Positions 10,659 through 20,799 of a stretch of 64,000 bases of DNA are shown here, one piece after another; within the stretch, counting starts at the first letter, position 1, and every line of letters starts with the position of its first letter. Position numbers and translations under genes: made by a program. The DNA comes from Spiroplasma ixodetis Y32 (GTDB lineage Bacteria; Bacillota_I; Bacilli_A; Mycoplasmatales; VBWQ01). Location: the NCBI RefSeq assembly GCF_030316605.1, contig NZ_CP127039.1, positions 310,001 through 374,000 of the forward strand, read 5' to 3'. Below the pieces are notes generated by a model, which was not told where the DNA came from, did not search any database, and was given only the letters and a program-made list of their open reading frames with translations.

Positions 10659-11627
10659 ATGGAACAACAATTTTTAAAACCAAAATTTAGTTTAAACAGT
10701 GAAAATAGTGCTATTAATTACAGTGAATTTATTGTGAGTCAATTAGAACGTGGTTATGGAACAACTTTAGCTAATGCCTTAAGAAGAACATTATTATCTT
10801 CAGTACCAGGTATTTCTGTATATGCAATTAGAATAAGTGGTGTATCTCATGAATTTACTGCAGTTAAAGGTGTAATTGAAAATGTTTCTGAAATAATTTT
10901 AAATGTTAAGGACTTAGTTTTAGCTTTTGATGGTGATATTCAAAAGGACGAAAAAATTGCTAATTTAAAAATTAGTATTACTGGTGAACAAGATATTACT
11001 GCCGGAGATATTATTTGTCCAACTGATGTTAGAGTAGTTAATCCAGAATTAATTATTGCTCGAACAACTTCAAGAAATGTTCTTTTTGAAATGGAATTAA
11101 TGGTAAAGAAATCTCGTGGTTATTCTTCATTTGAGGAAAATAAAAAAGAAATTGCTAATAGTTCAGGCATTATTGCTATTGATTCAAACTTTTCACCCGT
11201 TGAAAAAGTTGATTATAAAATTGAACCTGTAACTAAAACATTAAAAGGTATTGAATATGAAAAATTAATTCTTGGTGTACAAACTAATGGTTCAGTTAAA
11301 GCAGCATCAGCTATTGCAATGGCAGCTAAAATTTTAATGAGTCATATTGAATTTTTTGTTAATTTAGATGATAATGTTAAAAACTTTGAATTTATTTCAA
11401 TTACTAATGAGCAAGAAAATAATGATTTAAACAAAACTTTAGAAGAATTGAATTTAACTGTTCGTTCATACAATTGTTTAAAACGTGATGGTTATAAAAC
11501 TTTGGGTGATATTGTAAGTAAAAGTTTAGATGAAATTAAACAAATTAAACATTTAGGTTCAAAATCAATTAAAGAAATTGAAGATTGTGTATCAAAACAT
11601 AATTTAGAGTTTTCTATTAAAAACTAA
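10659..11627 (+). CDS. rpoA: RNA polymerase alpha subunit
   Basis: A 322-residue alpha subunit. The N-terminal dimerisation domain has ERGYGTTLANALRRTLLSSVPG near residues 30-50. The C-terminal domain begins near residue 257 with LEELNLTVRSYNCLKRDGY and a helix-hairpin-helix IKHLGSKSIKEIE. Flanked by rpsK and rplQ as in the alpha operon. Confidence 0.96.
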   Translation: MEQQFLKPKFSLNSENSAINYSEFIVSQLERGYGTTLANALRRTLLSSVPGISVYAIRISGVSHEFTAVKGVIENVSEIILNVKDLVLAFDGDIQKDEKIANLKISITGEQDITAGDIICPTDVRVVNPELIIARTTSRNVLFEMELMVKKSRGYSSFEENKKEIANSSGIIAIDSNFSPVEKVDYKIEPVTKTLKGIEYEKLILGVQTNGSVKAASAIAMAAKILMSHIEFFVNLDDNVKNFEFISITNEQENNDLNKTLEELNLTVRSYNCLKRDGYKTLGDIVSKSLDEIKQIKHLGSKSIKEIEDCVSKHNLEFSIKN

Positions 11628-11645
11628 GAAGGAGGGTAAGAAAAA

Positions 11646-12011
11646 ATGTCATATATTAACGATATCGGAAGAAATAGTGCTAAAGTAGATGCTGAAATCC
11701 GTAATTTAGCAAGTGAATTAATTGTTCATGGGAAATTAGTTTTGTTAGAAAAAAGAGCAAAAAGATTACAAACATTTATTGAACCTTTAGTAACGTTAGC
11801 TAAACGTGGTGATTTGCATTCAAGAAGAATGGCAATTGCTAAATTGCGTAAAATTACAACTAAAGATCATCCAAAGGATGGTGTTATTCCAACATTATTT
11901 GGCAATATTGCTGAAAGATATAAAGACCGTAAAGGTGGATATACAAAGTTAATTAAAGTAGATAATAGAACTGGTGATAATGCACCAATGGTATTAATTA
12001 CTTTTGTTTAA
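11646..12011 (+). CDS. rplQ: 50S ribosomal protein L17
   Basis: A 121-residue L17: RNLASELIVHGKLVLLEKRA, the THVPLVTLAKRGDLHSRR-type region (here EPLVTLAKRGDLHSRRMA) and the ending GDNAPMVLITFV. Last gene of the superoperon; a candidate terminator follows. Confidence 0.96.
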   Translation: MSYINDIGRNSAKVDAEIRNLASELIVHGKLVLLEKRAKRLQTFIEPLVTLAKRGDLHSRRMAIAKLRKITTKDHPKDGVIPTLFGNIAERYKDRKGGYTKLIKVDNRTGDNAPMVLITFV

Positions 12012-12040
12012 TTAAAAATATTAAAGCAAGAAAATTTTTG

Positions 12041-12077
12041 GAAAGAGTAAAGCATTTTTATGTTTTCTCTTTTTTAT
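12041..12077 (+). terminator. Probable terminator of the ribosomal superoperon
   Basis: The stretch gaaagagtaaagca pairs imperfectly with tgttttctctttt across a short T/A loop and runs into a T tract. It lies 30 bases after the rplQ stop. Confidence 0.55.
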
Positions 12078-12097
12078 ATGTTGACAATTTTAAATAA

Positions 12098-12119
12098 AAT
12101 TGTATTTTTTAATACAATT
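12098..12119 (+). repeat. Perfect 9-bp hairpin in intergenic region
   Basis: aattgtatt and aatacaatt pair around a TTTT loop. A consensus TTGACA lies just upstream at 12081-12086, with no convincing -10 at the right distance. The 12078-12408 stretch has no coding sequence that I can support; with the terminator at 12207 it could carry a small transcript. Confidence 0.4.
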
Positions 12120-12206
12120 ATTGATAAATATTTTTTATGGTATTTTTATTATTTCAATGTTATATTACATATATAAGTTTTATTTTATAACAATTTATAT
12201 ATTATT

Positions 12207-12234
12207 ACTCCTTATTTTTGTAAGGAGTTTTTAG
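12207..12234 (+). terminator. Strong rho-independent terminator
   Basis: actcctta / taaggagt form an 8-bp stem around tttttg, followed by a T-rich run. No gene lies directly upstream; rplQ ends 195 bases earlier behind its own candidate terminator. It may end a short unannotated RNA. Confidence 0.6.
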
Positions 12235-12408
12235 TTTCTTTAATAAAAAGTAAAACTTATATATTTGATCGGGATAGTATTTGGATTATTTGTATATAAA
12301 ACAATAATTATCAAAAAAATATTAGTCAATCATTAAAATTATTTTTGTAAAGAAAATTACTAGATATAGTAATTTTTAAATATTTATCTCAAATAAAGGA
12401 GAAAAAAT

Positions 12409-12703
12409 ATGAAAAAAAATGATGGTTGCTAATGCACAAGGTATTGTTGAAGAAAATCTTACTAAGGAACAAAGAGTACTTAATCATTCTAAATTTACTC
12501 CAACAGGAATTTTTGTAGTTAAAGGATCAAAAATAACAATAAAATTATTAGAAAATGATGAATCTTTACTTAGCATCTTTATTGGACAATGAGGAAGTTA
12601 TAAAAATTTAAATGATGGTCAAAGTTTAAAACCAAAAGAGTATGTTATTAATGAAGAAAATCAAGCTATTATTTCTGAAATAGATGTATGTGGGAGATTG
12701 TAA
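12409..12703 (+). pseudogene. Fragment of an M60/enhancin-like surface protein
   Basis: A good ribosome site (aaaggag) precedes ATG 12409, but that frame stops after 7 codons. Dropping one A from the A8 run at 12412-12419 joins it to a 94-codon frame (12419-12703). That frame reads TKEQRVLNHSKFTPTGIFVV, then GSKITIKLLEND and FIGQWGSYKNLNDGQSLKP. The 'PTG-(I/L)(Y/F)' plus 'GQWGSYxNLNxGQ' pattern is like the N-terminal part of M60/enhancin-type metallopeptidases, from memory of the family. The catalytic HExxH region is missing, so it is a truncated remnant. The assignment is tentative. Confidence 0.45.
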
Positions 12704-12881
12704 AAAATCCGGAATAAGTTAAATCTTATAGTCTTATTATTTTTTAGACAAGAAATGATTTGGATTTTTATGAAATTGTATTTAAATAATATATTTTTTT
12801 TAAATTAAATGCAACTAAAATACTTATAATTAAGTTTATTAAATACTAAACTTATGAAATAATGTTAAGGAGATTTTAAAA

Positions 12882-13334
12882 ATGAAACTTAAAAAATTAC
12901 AGTTAATAACTGTATTATTATTTATTTTAACTATTTTAATTATAATTACTGGACTATTATTACTAGGTTTATTTCATGGAAAAGAAGTAGTAACTGTTAA
13001 AAATAATCATTTATTTAAAAATACAAAACCTTTAATATATGAATATAATGGTTTTACTTTATGAAGTAAATATAGTTGATATTACATATTAACCAATAAT
13101 AATATTTCTTTTAATAATTTTGGAAGTGAATATATTATTCATAATTATTATAATTATTCTTTATTACAATTGAAAATTGCAGTTATCTTTTCTACAATTA
13201 TAGTTCCAATTTTTGTATCTATAATTTTGTCATTAACATTTTTAATTATTGGTTTAAAAAGAAAAATAAAAAATAATAATTTTTGAGATGCTATTGCAAA
13301 TTGTGAAATAATAAGTAATTATTATATTCATTAA
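12882..13334 (+). CDS. Hypothetical two-helix membrane protein
   Basis: A 150-residue protein read through several UGA-tryptophans. It has one long hydrophobic helix near residues 8-30 and a second near 105-125; the segment between is rich in Asn, Tyr and aromatic residues and probably faces outward. A taaggag site precedes the ATG. I do not recognise a family. It could be a Spiroplasma-specific surface or secretion-related membrane protein. Confidence 0.6.
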
Positions 13335-13394
13335 AATTATGTTTCTAAATTTATCTTATTACATTTAAAAATGACCATTTTAATGTAAATCAAA

Positions 13395-13931
13395 ATATTA
13401 TATGTTCTATTACCAAGCATTTTTTTTAAAACGTGTCAAATATTTGTTTCTGTAAAACAACCTTTATTTCAAACTGTTCCTTGATTAACAATACCTTGTT
13501 TATTATTTTTAAAATATTTTTTTTAATTTTTTATGATTATCTAATTCTTTATATAAGTAGTTAATTAATTGTTCATATTGACCATTATTAATTAAATTTT
13601 TACAATAATTATATTCTTCTAAATACTTTCCTTTATTTCCAGCCATTATTCCAAGATATAATGTTCTAATTCAATGAAATTTATCTAAAACAAATTCTAC
13701 ACCTAAATAATCTGCCAAATCTTTAATTCATCCTGCACTATCTCCACAAATAATGATTTTTGCTTGTTCAATATTTTCATAGAATTTTTGACAATGTTCT
13801 TTAACAAATTCAGCAGTCTTTTTAACTCCAATTGTTGTTCTTGTTTTTCTTATAATAGCATTTACTCTTTTGTTTTGTAATTTATGATTAATATTATCTG
13901 TATATGTTACTATTAATCTCATAGAATGTTT
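13395..13931 (-). pseudogene. ISLre2-family (UPF0236) transposase fragment
   Basis: On the minus strand, the frame running down from 13931 gives a CGDSAGWIKDLADYL block, then VLDKFHWIRTLYLGIMAGNK and LINNGQYEQLINYLY. These resemble the UPF0236/ISLre2 transposase core (the 'GD.A.WI' region followed by 'D.FH'). After the frame breaks at a T8 homopolymer near 13510, a second frame continues with NNKQGIVNQGTVWNKGCFTE, typical of the family C-terminus. The N-terminal half is missing: the fragment abuts the IS3 copy that starts at 13933. Confidence 0.65.
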
Positions 13932-13932
13932 T

Positions 13933-15148
13933 GGAATGGCAACACTTTTTAGGACTATTTTTTGGTAGACATTTGTGCTTGGTATTTGTGGGGGTTAAGT
14001 AGTTTAGAGTGCTGTGAATTCTTATGTTGTTATATCAGTTGATGTAATCAAATAATTCTAATTTTAATTGGATTAATGATGTAAAATTTCTATCATTAAT
14101 AAATTCTGTCTTAAAAGTTTTGAAAGTTGCTTCAGCAACAGCATTATCATAAGGACAGCCTTTTTTGCTTAAAGAACGATTAATATTGAATGATAATAAA
14201 AGTTTATCAATCATTTTATTGTTAAATTTATTGCCGCGATCACTATGAAATATTTCAATATCTTTTAAACAGCGATTTGATTTCATAAATGCTTGATTTA
14301 CTAATGATGCATCTTTTTTAACTCCAACACTATGTCCAATAATTTCGCGGTTAAATAGGTCAATTAATAAGCAAATATAGTTTCATTTACCATTAACTTG
14401 AACATAAGTTAAATCACTAACAATAACTTCATTTTTAATTCTATTATTAAAGTTTCTATTAACAAGATTGGTTATTTGACTATCATTAACTTTATTATGA
14501 TGATTTTTGAATGATAATTTAGTGTATTTTGATATTAAATTATGCTTATTCATAATTTCTTTGATTTTTCTGCGTGATAAATAAATTTCTTGGTTTGCTA
14601 GTATGACTTTTAATCTTCTTGTTCCATAAACTTCTTTATTTTCTTTAAAAGCACTAATAACAGCTTGTTCATAAATATTATTTTGATTTTTTTCTTTTTT
14701 CTTTAAATTAAAATAATATGTTGATTTAGAGAGTTTTAAAAAACGACACATTGTGCGAATTTTATATTTAGATTTATTTTTAACAATAATTTCTATTTTC
14801 TGCCTATTATTAGTGCTGCTTGCTTTAAAATATCATTTTCCATTCGTAACTGTTTTAATTCTTTATTTGCTTGAATTAATTGTTTTTCTAAATCAGAAAG
14901 ATTATCTTTAGTTTTAAAACTACCTGAATTAGTAAATTGCTTAATTCATTTATAAGTAACTACTCTTGTAACATTATATTCTCTTTAACAAGGCAAGATA
15001 TTGATTTACCACTTTGATATAAAGCTACTATTTGCTTTTTAAATTCGTCGGTATATGAGTTAATATTGGTCATAATTATAATTCCTTTCTTTTCACTAAT
15101 TTGTTCACTTGTCTACGTAATTAGTGTCCAATAAAGTGTAACCCATCC
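13933..15148 (-). mobile_element. IS3-family element, copy A
   Basis: About 1216 bp, transcribed on the minus strand. The ends are imperfect inverted repeats (GGAATGGCAACACTTTTTAG and GGATGGGTTACACTTTATTG). It carries an IS3-type pair. orfA is a HTH protein (MTNINSYTDEFKKQIVALYQ start) broken here by a 2-base insertion near 14985. orfB has the DDE integrase core (VSDLTYVQVNGKWNYICLLI, FHSDRGNKFNNKMID, then NAVAEATFKTFK) and is broken near its 3' end by a missing base in the ccccca run at 13990. The two flanks are unrelated and there is no target duplication, so a deletion or recombination has occurred. Confidence 0.85.
14000..14751 (-). pseudogene. IS3-family transposase orfB (copy A)
   Basis: From MCRFLKLSKSTYYFNLKKKE onward the frame is continuous through two UGA-tryptophans and all three DDE residues (D in VSDLTYV, D in FHSDRG, E in AVAEATF). 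A 1-base loss near 13990 shifts the last dozen codons away from the ending seen in the other copies (YLTPIKYQAQMSTKK). In this family orfB is normally made by -1 frameshifting out of orfA at an agaaaat site; orfA is broken here. Confidence 0.7.
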
Positions 15149-15811
15149 ATATATGAATTACAGTATAAACTAAATATAGTGGTTATAGATGATGCAAATA
15201 TTAATTCAAAAATTTTAAGTTTACTTTTGACAATATGTAGACTTGAAAAATCTTCTATAAAAATTGCCAAAGAAATTACAACAAAAAAAGATGTCTTAAA
15301 ACGAATAAAAAATAATTCATTAGAAGAATCAATAGTAATTTTACCAGAAGAAAACGCTACTTCTGTTCAGCAAAATGCAAAACCATGATTTAAACGTATA
15401 TATAAACCATTTACTAAACTTTATAGAGGTAGTAAACAAAAACTTATATTAGGATATTATCAAAGAAAAGAAAAATCTTTAGAAGCGGAAATTAGGAAAT
15501 TAGAAGCTGAAAAATTAAAAGATTTTTGAAATAAATTTTGATTACTTATGAGCTGTTGTTGTTATAATAATCATGACAAAATAACAAGAAAAATAGAAAA
15601 AAAACGAGAATTAAAAGATATTAAAAAAGAACTAGAAAAATTATCAAAAAATAATGTTTCAAATAATGATCCGCAACCTTCAACTTCATTAGCAGTACCC
15701 AGCTCATCTAAAAGTTGAAGTGACAAATTATTGAAATCAACAGAAGAAGTAACAAAAAATGATTCTTTATTAAAAGAAAATTCTAAAAATCTGGATATTT
15801 CTTTACATTAA
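15149..15811 (+). pseudogene. 5'-truncated coiled-coil/charged protein
   Basis: The frame is open from the edge of IS3 copy A (15149) to TAA 15809-15811, with no credible start after the IS, so the 5' end has been lost. Residues read ...VVIDDANINSKILSLLL..., then a Lys/Glu-rich probable coiled coil (REKSLEAEIRKLEAEKLK and IEKKRELKDIKKELEKL), a short CCC-containing hydrophobic patch (FWLLMSCCCY), and a Ser/Pro stretch before the end. No recognisable family. UGA is tryptophan at several positions. Confidence 0.55.
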
Positions 15812-15864
15812 TTTTATAGAATAGAAATTTATATAACTTTAATTTATAAACTAAATTTTATTAG

Positions 15865-15920
15865 AAAATGAACAATAATTTAACTTCAATTTTGAACAGA
15901 TATTGTTCATTTTTTTCTTT
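15865..15920 (+). terminator. Terminator between truncated gene and ecf operon
   Basis: aaaatgaacaata pairs with tattgttcattt over a 23-base loop and is followed by a long T run. It would end transcription from the truncated gene upstream. Confidence 0.6.
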
Positions 15921-15945
15921 TTTTATAATTTTTATAAATTATAAA

Positions 15946-15973
15946 TTGATATATATAAAATTACTGTTATAAT
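15946..15973 (+). promoter_or_regulatory. Promoter for ecfA1-ecfA2-ecfT
   Basis: TTGATA (15946-15951), a 16-base spacer and TATAAT (15968-15973), about 40 bases before the ecfA1 start. Confidence 0.6.
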
Positions 15974-16011
15974 TTTACTAGCATAATATTTAAAATGGAG
16001 TTAGAAGTAAT

Positions 16012-16854
16012 ATGAGTAAATCTAAAATTTCATTAAGTTTAAAAAATGTTGAATTTCGTTATAAACCAGAATACAATAACGCTGTTGATAATGTTAGTTT
16101 TGATATTAATCATGGTGAATATATTACTATAATTGGTCATAATGGTAGTGGTAAGTCAACACTTTCAAAAATTATTATTGGTGTTTTACACAAACAAAAA
16201 GGTACAATTCAATTATTTGGTGAAACAATTACTAATAAAAACATTAAACAATTACGTCGTCACTTAGGTATTGTTTTTCAAAATCCTGATAATCAATTTA
16301 TAGGTTCAACTGTTCGTGATGATATTGCTTTTGGCTTGGAAAATCATTTAGTTGAACCCAGTGATATGCCAGCAATTATTGACAGAGTTTCTAGGGCAGT
16401 GGGTATGGAAAAATATTTAGATCATGAACCACTATGATTATCTGGTGGTCAAAAACAACGTGTAGCTATTGCTTCAGTTTTAGCTTTAGAACCTGATATT
16501 ATTATTTTTGATGAGGCAACTAGTATGCTTGATCCAAAAGGTAAACGAGAAGTTAAAGAAATTATGTTAAAATTACAAGAACAACGCAATAAAACTATTA
16601 TTTCTATTACTCATGATATGGATGAAATTATTAATGCCGATAAAATTATTGTTATGAATAAAGGTAAATTAGTTCGTTATGGAACTCCATCTGAAATATT
16701 AAAAGAATGAGAGTTTTTACAAAGTATTCATTTAGATATTCCTTTTGTTTTAAAAGTATCGCTAGGTTTAAAAAATAAGGGAATTAATATTAATGAAACA
16801 TTAAGTGAAGAGGAGCTGATTTCTAGCTTATGTCAATTAAATTCAAAGAAGTAA
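16012..16854 (+). CDS. ecfA1: Energy-coupling factor transporter ATPase A1
   Basis: A 280-residue ABC ATPase of the ECF (vitamin/metal) transporters. Walker [10 protein letters not shown] lies at residues 42-50, the Q-loop is in [11 protein letters not shown], and the signature LSGGQKQRV (after a UGA-W) precedes Walker [14 protein letters not shown] and the switch H in SITHDMDE. It pairs with ecfA2 and ecfT; substrate-specific S components are usually encoded elsewhere and none is seen here. The stop overlaps ecfA2 by 25 bases. Confidence 0.94.
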
Positions 16855-17696
16855 GTTATACTTATTCTCCAAAAACCCCTTATCAATATCAAGCATTAAA
16901 AGATATTACTATTGAAATTGTTGAACAAAAAATAGTTGCTATTATTGGTGAAACTGGTAGTGGTAAATCAACTATGATTCAACATATTAATGGTTTATTA
17001 GTTCCAATGGCAGGTTCAGTTGCTATTAATGATTTTATTATTAAGGCTAATCAAAAAAAAATTCGTGATATTAAAAAAATACGTAAACAAATTGGCTTAG
17101 TTTTTCAATTTCCCGAATATCAGTTATTTGAAGAAACTATTGAACGAGATATTATGTTTGGACCAGTTAATTTTGGTGAGAAAAAAGATAAAGCACGAGA
17201 GTTAGCAAAAAAATATATTAATTTGGTTGGATTAGACGAAACATACTTATCAAGAAGTCCATTTGATTTGTCTGGTGGTCAAAAACGAAGAGTTGCTATT
17301 GCTGGTATTTTGGCATTACAAGGTCATACTTTAATTTTAGATGAACCAACAGCAGGACTTGATCCTGATGGCGAAAAAGAATTAATTAATTTATTTTATG
17401 ATTTAAATCATAAAGAAAATAAAACTATTATTTTAGTAACTCATAATATGAATCATGTACTAATGGTTGCTGATGAAGTTATTGTATTACATAATACACA
17501 GATTTATAAAAAAGCAGATCCAATTACTATTTTTAGAGATAAAAAATTAATTACCGAAACCGGAATTGAGCCACCAAAAATTTATAGTTTTTTATATAAA
17601 TTAGAAGCAGCAGGATTTAATACATCAAAAATTACTGCTAGAAGTGATTCAGAATTAATTGACCAGTTATCAAAAATATTATCCAAAAAAAAATAG
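16830..17696 (+). CDS. ecfA2: Energy-coupling factor transporter ATPase A2
   Basis: A 288-residue second ATPase: Walker A GETGSGKST at 40-48, Q-loop VFQFPEYQLFEETIERDI, signature LSGGQKRRVAIAG, Walker B LILDEPTAGLDPDG and the VTHNMNHVL switch. The 'FPEYQLFEETIERDI' form is typical of EcfA2. It overlaps ecfA1. Confidence 0.94.
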   Translation: MSIKFKEVSYTYSPKTPYQYQALKDITIEIVEQKIVAIIGETGSGKSTMIQHINGLLVPMAGSVAINDFIIKANQKKIRDIKKIRKQIGLVFQFPEYQLFEETIERDIMFGPVNFGEKKDKARELAKKYINLVGLDETYLSRSPFDLSGGQKRRVAIAGILALQGHTLILDEPTAGLDPDGEKELINLFYDLNHKENKTIILVTHNMNHVLMVADEVIVLHNTQIYKKADPITIFRDKKLITETGIEPPKIYSFLYKLEAAGFNTSKITARSDSELIDQLSKILSKKK

Positions 17697-17722
17697 CAAT
17701 AAAAAGTAAGGAGTAATAAATA

Positions 17723-18571
17723 ATGAAAGTTAGTTTTGGTCGTTATTTACCTTTAAATTCAATCATTCATCGTGTAGATCCAAGAATTAAATTACTAGTT
17801 TTAATTTGTTTAATTGCTTCACTTTTTTTTCATACTGGTTTTGAAGGTTACGCTCTTATTGGTTTTACTGTTATAATAATTTTCTTTTGTGCAAAATTAC
17901 CTTTTATGATGTTATTAAAATTAATGCGCCCCATTTTATTTATGGCATTTATTTTATTTATAATTAACTGTTTTTTAACTGATGGCCCTAATGTAGGAAT
18001 GATTTGACGTTGGCATGGTATTAAAGTATCGTATAAAGCTATATTTGTTAGTATTTATATTGCTCTTAGAATTTATTTAATGATTTTAATTACAACAATT
18101 TTAACAACCACAACTCAACCATTAGATTTAACATTAGCATTAGAAGATTTAATGTTACCACTAAAATTAATTAAATTTCCAGTACATATTATTTCAATGA
18201 TTATTTCTATTGCTCTTCGTTCAATTCCTACATTATTAGATGAAGCGAGCAGAATTTTAAAAGCGCAAGCATCACGTGGTGTAGATTTAAAAAATGGTCA
18301 TTTTAAAGAAAAAGTTAAATCATTAGTATCATTAATTATTCCCTTATTAGTTTCTTCATTTCAAAAAGCAGAAGATTTAGCATACGCTATGGATTCAAGG
18401 GGTTATGATCCACAAGGTAAAAGAACACGTTTTCGTCAATACCATATTGATTTTAAAGATATATTTTTCTTTATTATTGGTGTAGGATTATTAGCATTTC
18501 TTATATCTTATACTTATCATCCAGAAATATTTTGAAGAATTCCATTTATTGATGATTATTATTCACAATAA
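17723..18571 (+). CDS. ecfT: Energy-coupling factor transporter T protein
   Basis: A 282-residue integral membrane scaffold. N-terminal RVDPRIKLLVLICLI starts the first helices. Two coupling motifs of the Ala/Ser-Arg-Gly type are visible: ASRGVDL and DSRGYDP, which contact the ATPase grooves. Two UGA-Ws are needed. An aaggag site lies 7 bases before ATG. It closes the ecf operon; truA, often next in relatives, is not here. Confidence 0.93.
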
Positions 18572-18611
18572 TAAACGTATATGAATTAGGTTTACTAATT
18601 TTAAATATTTA

Positions 18612-18800
18612 TTAATATTTAGTTAAAATAAAAAATTTTGCAACAAGTTTCATAATATTTATCATTTTTATTTTTTCTTTATTTTTTTGATATCATGTTT
18701 GATTATATTTTTTCTTTTTTTCTTTTTTAGTTTGTTTATTAACTATTTGATTAGTTTGCAATGAAGAAGTTGCATTAGTAATTATATTTTCATTATTCAT
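18612..18800 (-). pseudogene. Truncated member of the charged 13-residue-repeat family
   Basis: A 62-codon frame beginning MNNENIITNATSSLQTNQIV and NKQTKKEKKKKYNQTWYQKN. This matches the N-terminus of the paralogues at 18900, 43574 and 45622, and has the same leader (taaatataatt..gggggaaaaac before ATG). After KEKIK the sequence is unrelated and ends quickly, so the repeats and C-terminal domain have been lost. Confidence 0.6.
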
Positions 18801-18899
18801 GTTTTTCCCCCTAAATATAATTTAATTTAAACTTTTCCTACTTTTTAACTAGAAATTTTTACTTTAAACTTAAAAAATATTATTAACAATTAAAATTAA

Positions 18900-19475
18900 T
18901 TAAGGAGTAAGTGCGGTTGATAAATTATAATCATAAAAATCACTATCTAAGTTACTTGTAACTACAATACTGTTATTTCATTCAACATTTTGTTTTGCTA
19001 TTTTTTCACTAACTAACAATTGTTCAATAGATTTATCTAATAAATTTAATTGTTCTAATTCTAAATTATTTAATGCATTTTTTATAACTTGTTCATCATA
19101 CAGATTATCACTATTAAAATTACTTAAATCAAAAATTTGTTTTGAACTAGAAACATGATCAGATTGCAATTCTCTTTGTTTTTCTTTAATAAGTTTATAT
19201 CTTTTTTGGTCATATTTTTTCTTTCTTACTTTTATTTCGGATCTTTGATTATATTTTTTCTTTTTTGCTTTTATTTCAGGTTTTTGATCATATTTTTTCT
19301 TTCTTTGTTTATTTTTTTGGTATCACATTTGATCATATTTTTTCTTTTTTGCTTTTACTTCAGGTTTTTGTTCATATTCTTGTCATTTTCTTTTTTTAGA
19401 TTGTTTATTAAATATTTCTTCATTGGTTTGAAATGAAGAAGAAGTATTAGTAACTATACTTAAACTATTATTCAT
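18900..19475 (-). CDS. Charged repeat protein (13-residue repeats), paralogue 1
   Basis: A 191-residue protein. The N-terminus is Ser/Thr/Asn-rich. The middle has degenerate 13-residue repeats of the type (E/K)Y-x-Q-(K/R)-PE(V/I)KA-K-K-K, plus the KNKQRKKKYDQKPEIKAKKK part. The C-terminal 75 residues are acidic, including LYDEQVIKNALNNLELEQLN and LDKSIEQLLVSEKIAKQN. UGA-W occurs in MWYQKN and VEWNNS. The middle is very basic and the end acidic, and no signal peptide or membrane helix is seen. I do not recognise a function. Full paralogue at 45622; decayed ones at 43574 and 18612. The leader gggg-aaaa-ATGAATAA is shared by all of them. Confidence 0.65.
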
Positions 19476-19771
19476 GCTTTTTCCCCTAAATATAATTAAA
19501 ATTAATTTTACTTAAACTTTTATTATATATTTTTTGCTATTTATTAAAAATAATATTTTTTGATACATAAAAATGTATATTATAACTTTTTCAAAGTTTT
19601 AATAATAAGATTAATAAGATATATAGATATATAAATTAAAATTATATAAATTATACCAATTTTAAATGTTTTTTCAATTTTTAAAACTATTATTTTGTGT
19701 AGATTAGACACACTTTTTGGACTAATAAAAGTTTTTATAACTTTATATTATTAGTTGAGGTGTAGTTTAAA

Positions 19772-20799
19772 ATGAAATATTTAATTAATAGTGCTGATTT
19801 TACTAAATTTGATTATAAATTTAACAAGTTTGTAGAAAAGTATAAAAATGATAAAAATATTAATAAAGTTAATATTTATTATGGTAAATTTAGAAAATTT
19901 TGTTTTATTTTTAAAAATAAAAATTCTTGTAAAGAAATAATTTCTCAATTACATATGCCAAAGCAAACTTTTTATTATTGAGCTAAACGTTTTTATGATA
20001 TTTTCTACAAAAATAAACCTTTTGAAGAATTATTATTTAAATCAACAAAACCTAAAAATATTAAATATTTGTATAATTTGGAATTATCAGAAAAATTTAT
20101 AAATTATTTTGTTCAGTATAAAGAAGAGTTTGGTATAGGTGCTTTTCAATTTTGTTATTTAATAAGACATATTGATGATATTAGGTTTAATTTTTTGCCA
20201 AAAACTATATATCGTTGATTAAAACGTTTTGGTTTTTATTCACAAAAAACTATTAAGAAAAAACATTTGAGATATGAAGTAAAAGAAACTGGATTATTGC
20301 AGACTGATATTAAAGTAGTATCAGATTATATAACAGGAAGTAAAAGATGATATATTATTGATTTTATTGATGAAAAAACTCGAATTACTTATTGTTATCC
20401 ATCTGAACAAGCACAAACCAGAGATATTGTAAATGCTACTAAAAATGCTTTAAATTTTTATGAAAAATTGGGAATTAAAATTAAAAGAATTAGAACTGAT
20501 AATGGTAGTCAATATGTTAATACATCTTGTGGAAAACCACAAAGGAATCGTTGATTTACAAATTTTTGTAATAAAAAAGGTATAGTTCATGAAACTACAC
20601 CGTTTAGATAGCCACAGAGTAATGGTAAGATTGAAAGATTTCATAGAAATTGAAGTAATTTATTTGAAATAAAACCATATTTAAATAGTGATTTTAGTTT
20701 ATTTCAAAAATTAGTTAATTCTTTTCAAGAATATTATAACAATTCTAAACCACATAAATCATTAGGGTTAATGACTCTTATGGATTATTTTGATAAACT
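19772..20799 (+). pseudogene. IS481-like transposase (copy 1), disrupted
   Basis: The frame carries N-terminal HTH SCKEIISQLHMPKQTFYYWA, then KTIYRWLKRFGF and the rve catalytic core with D-D-E positions. A TAG stop at 20609 falls between the second D and the E region. The last 7 codons lie beyond the nested IS at 22182. Confidence 0.7.
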
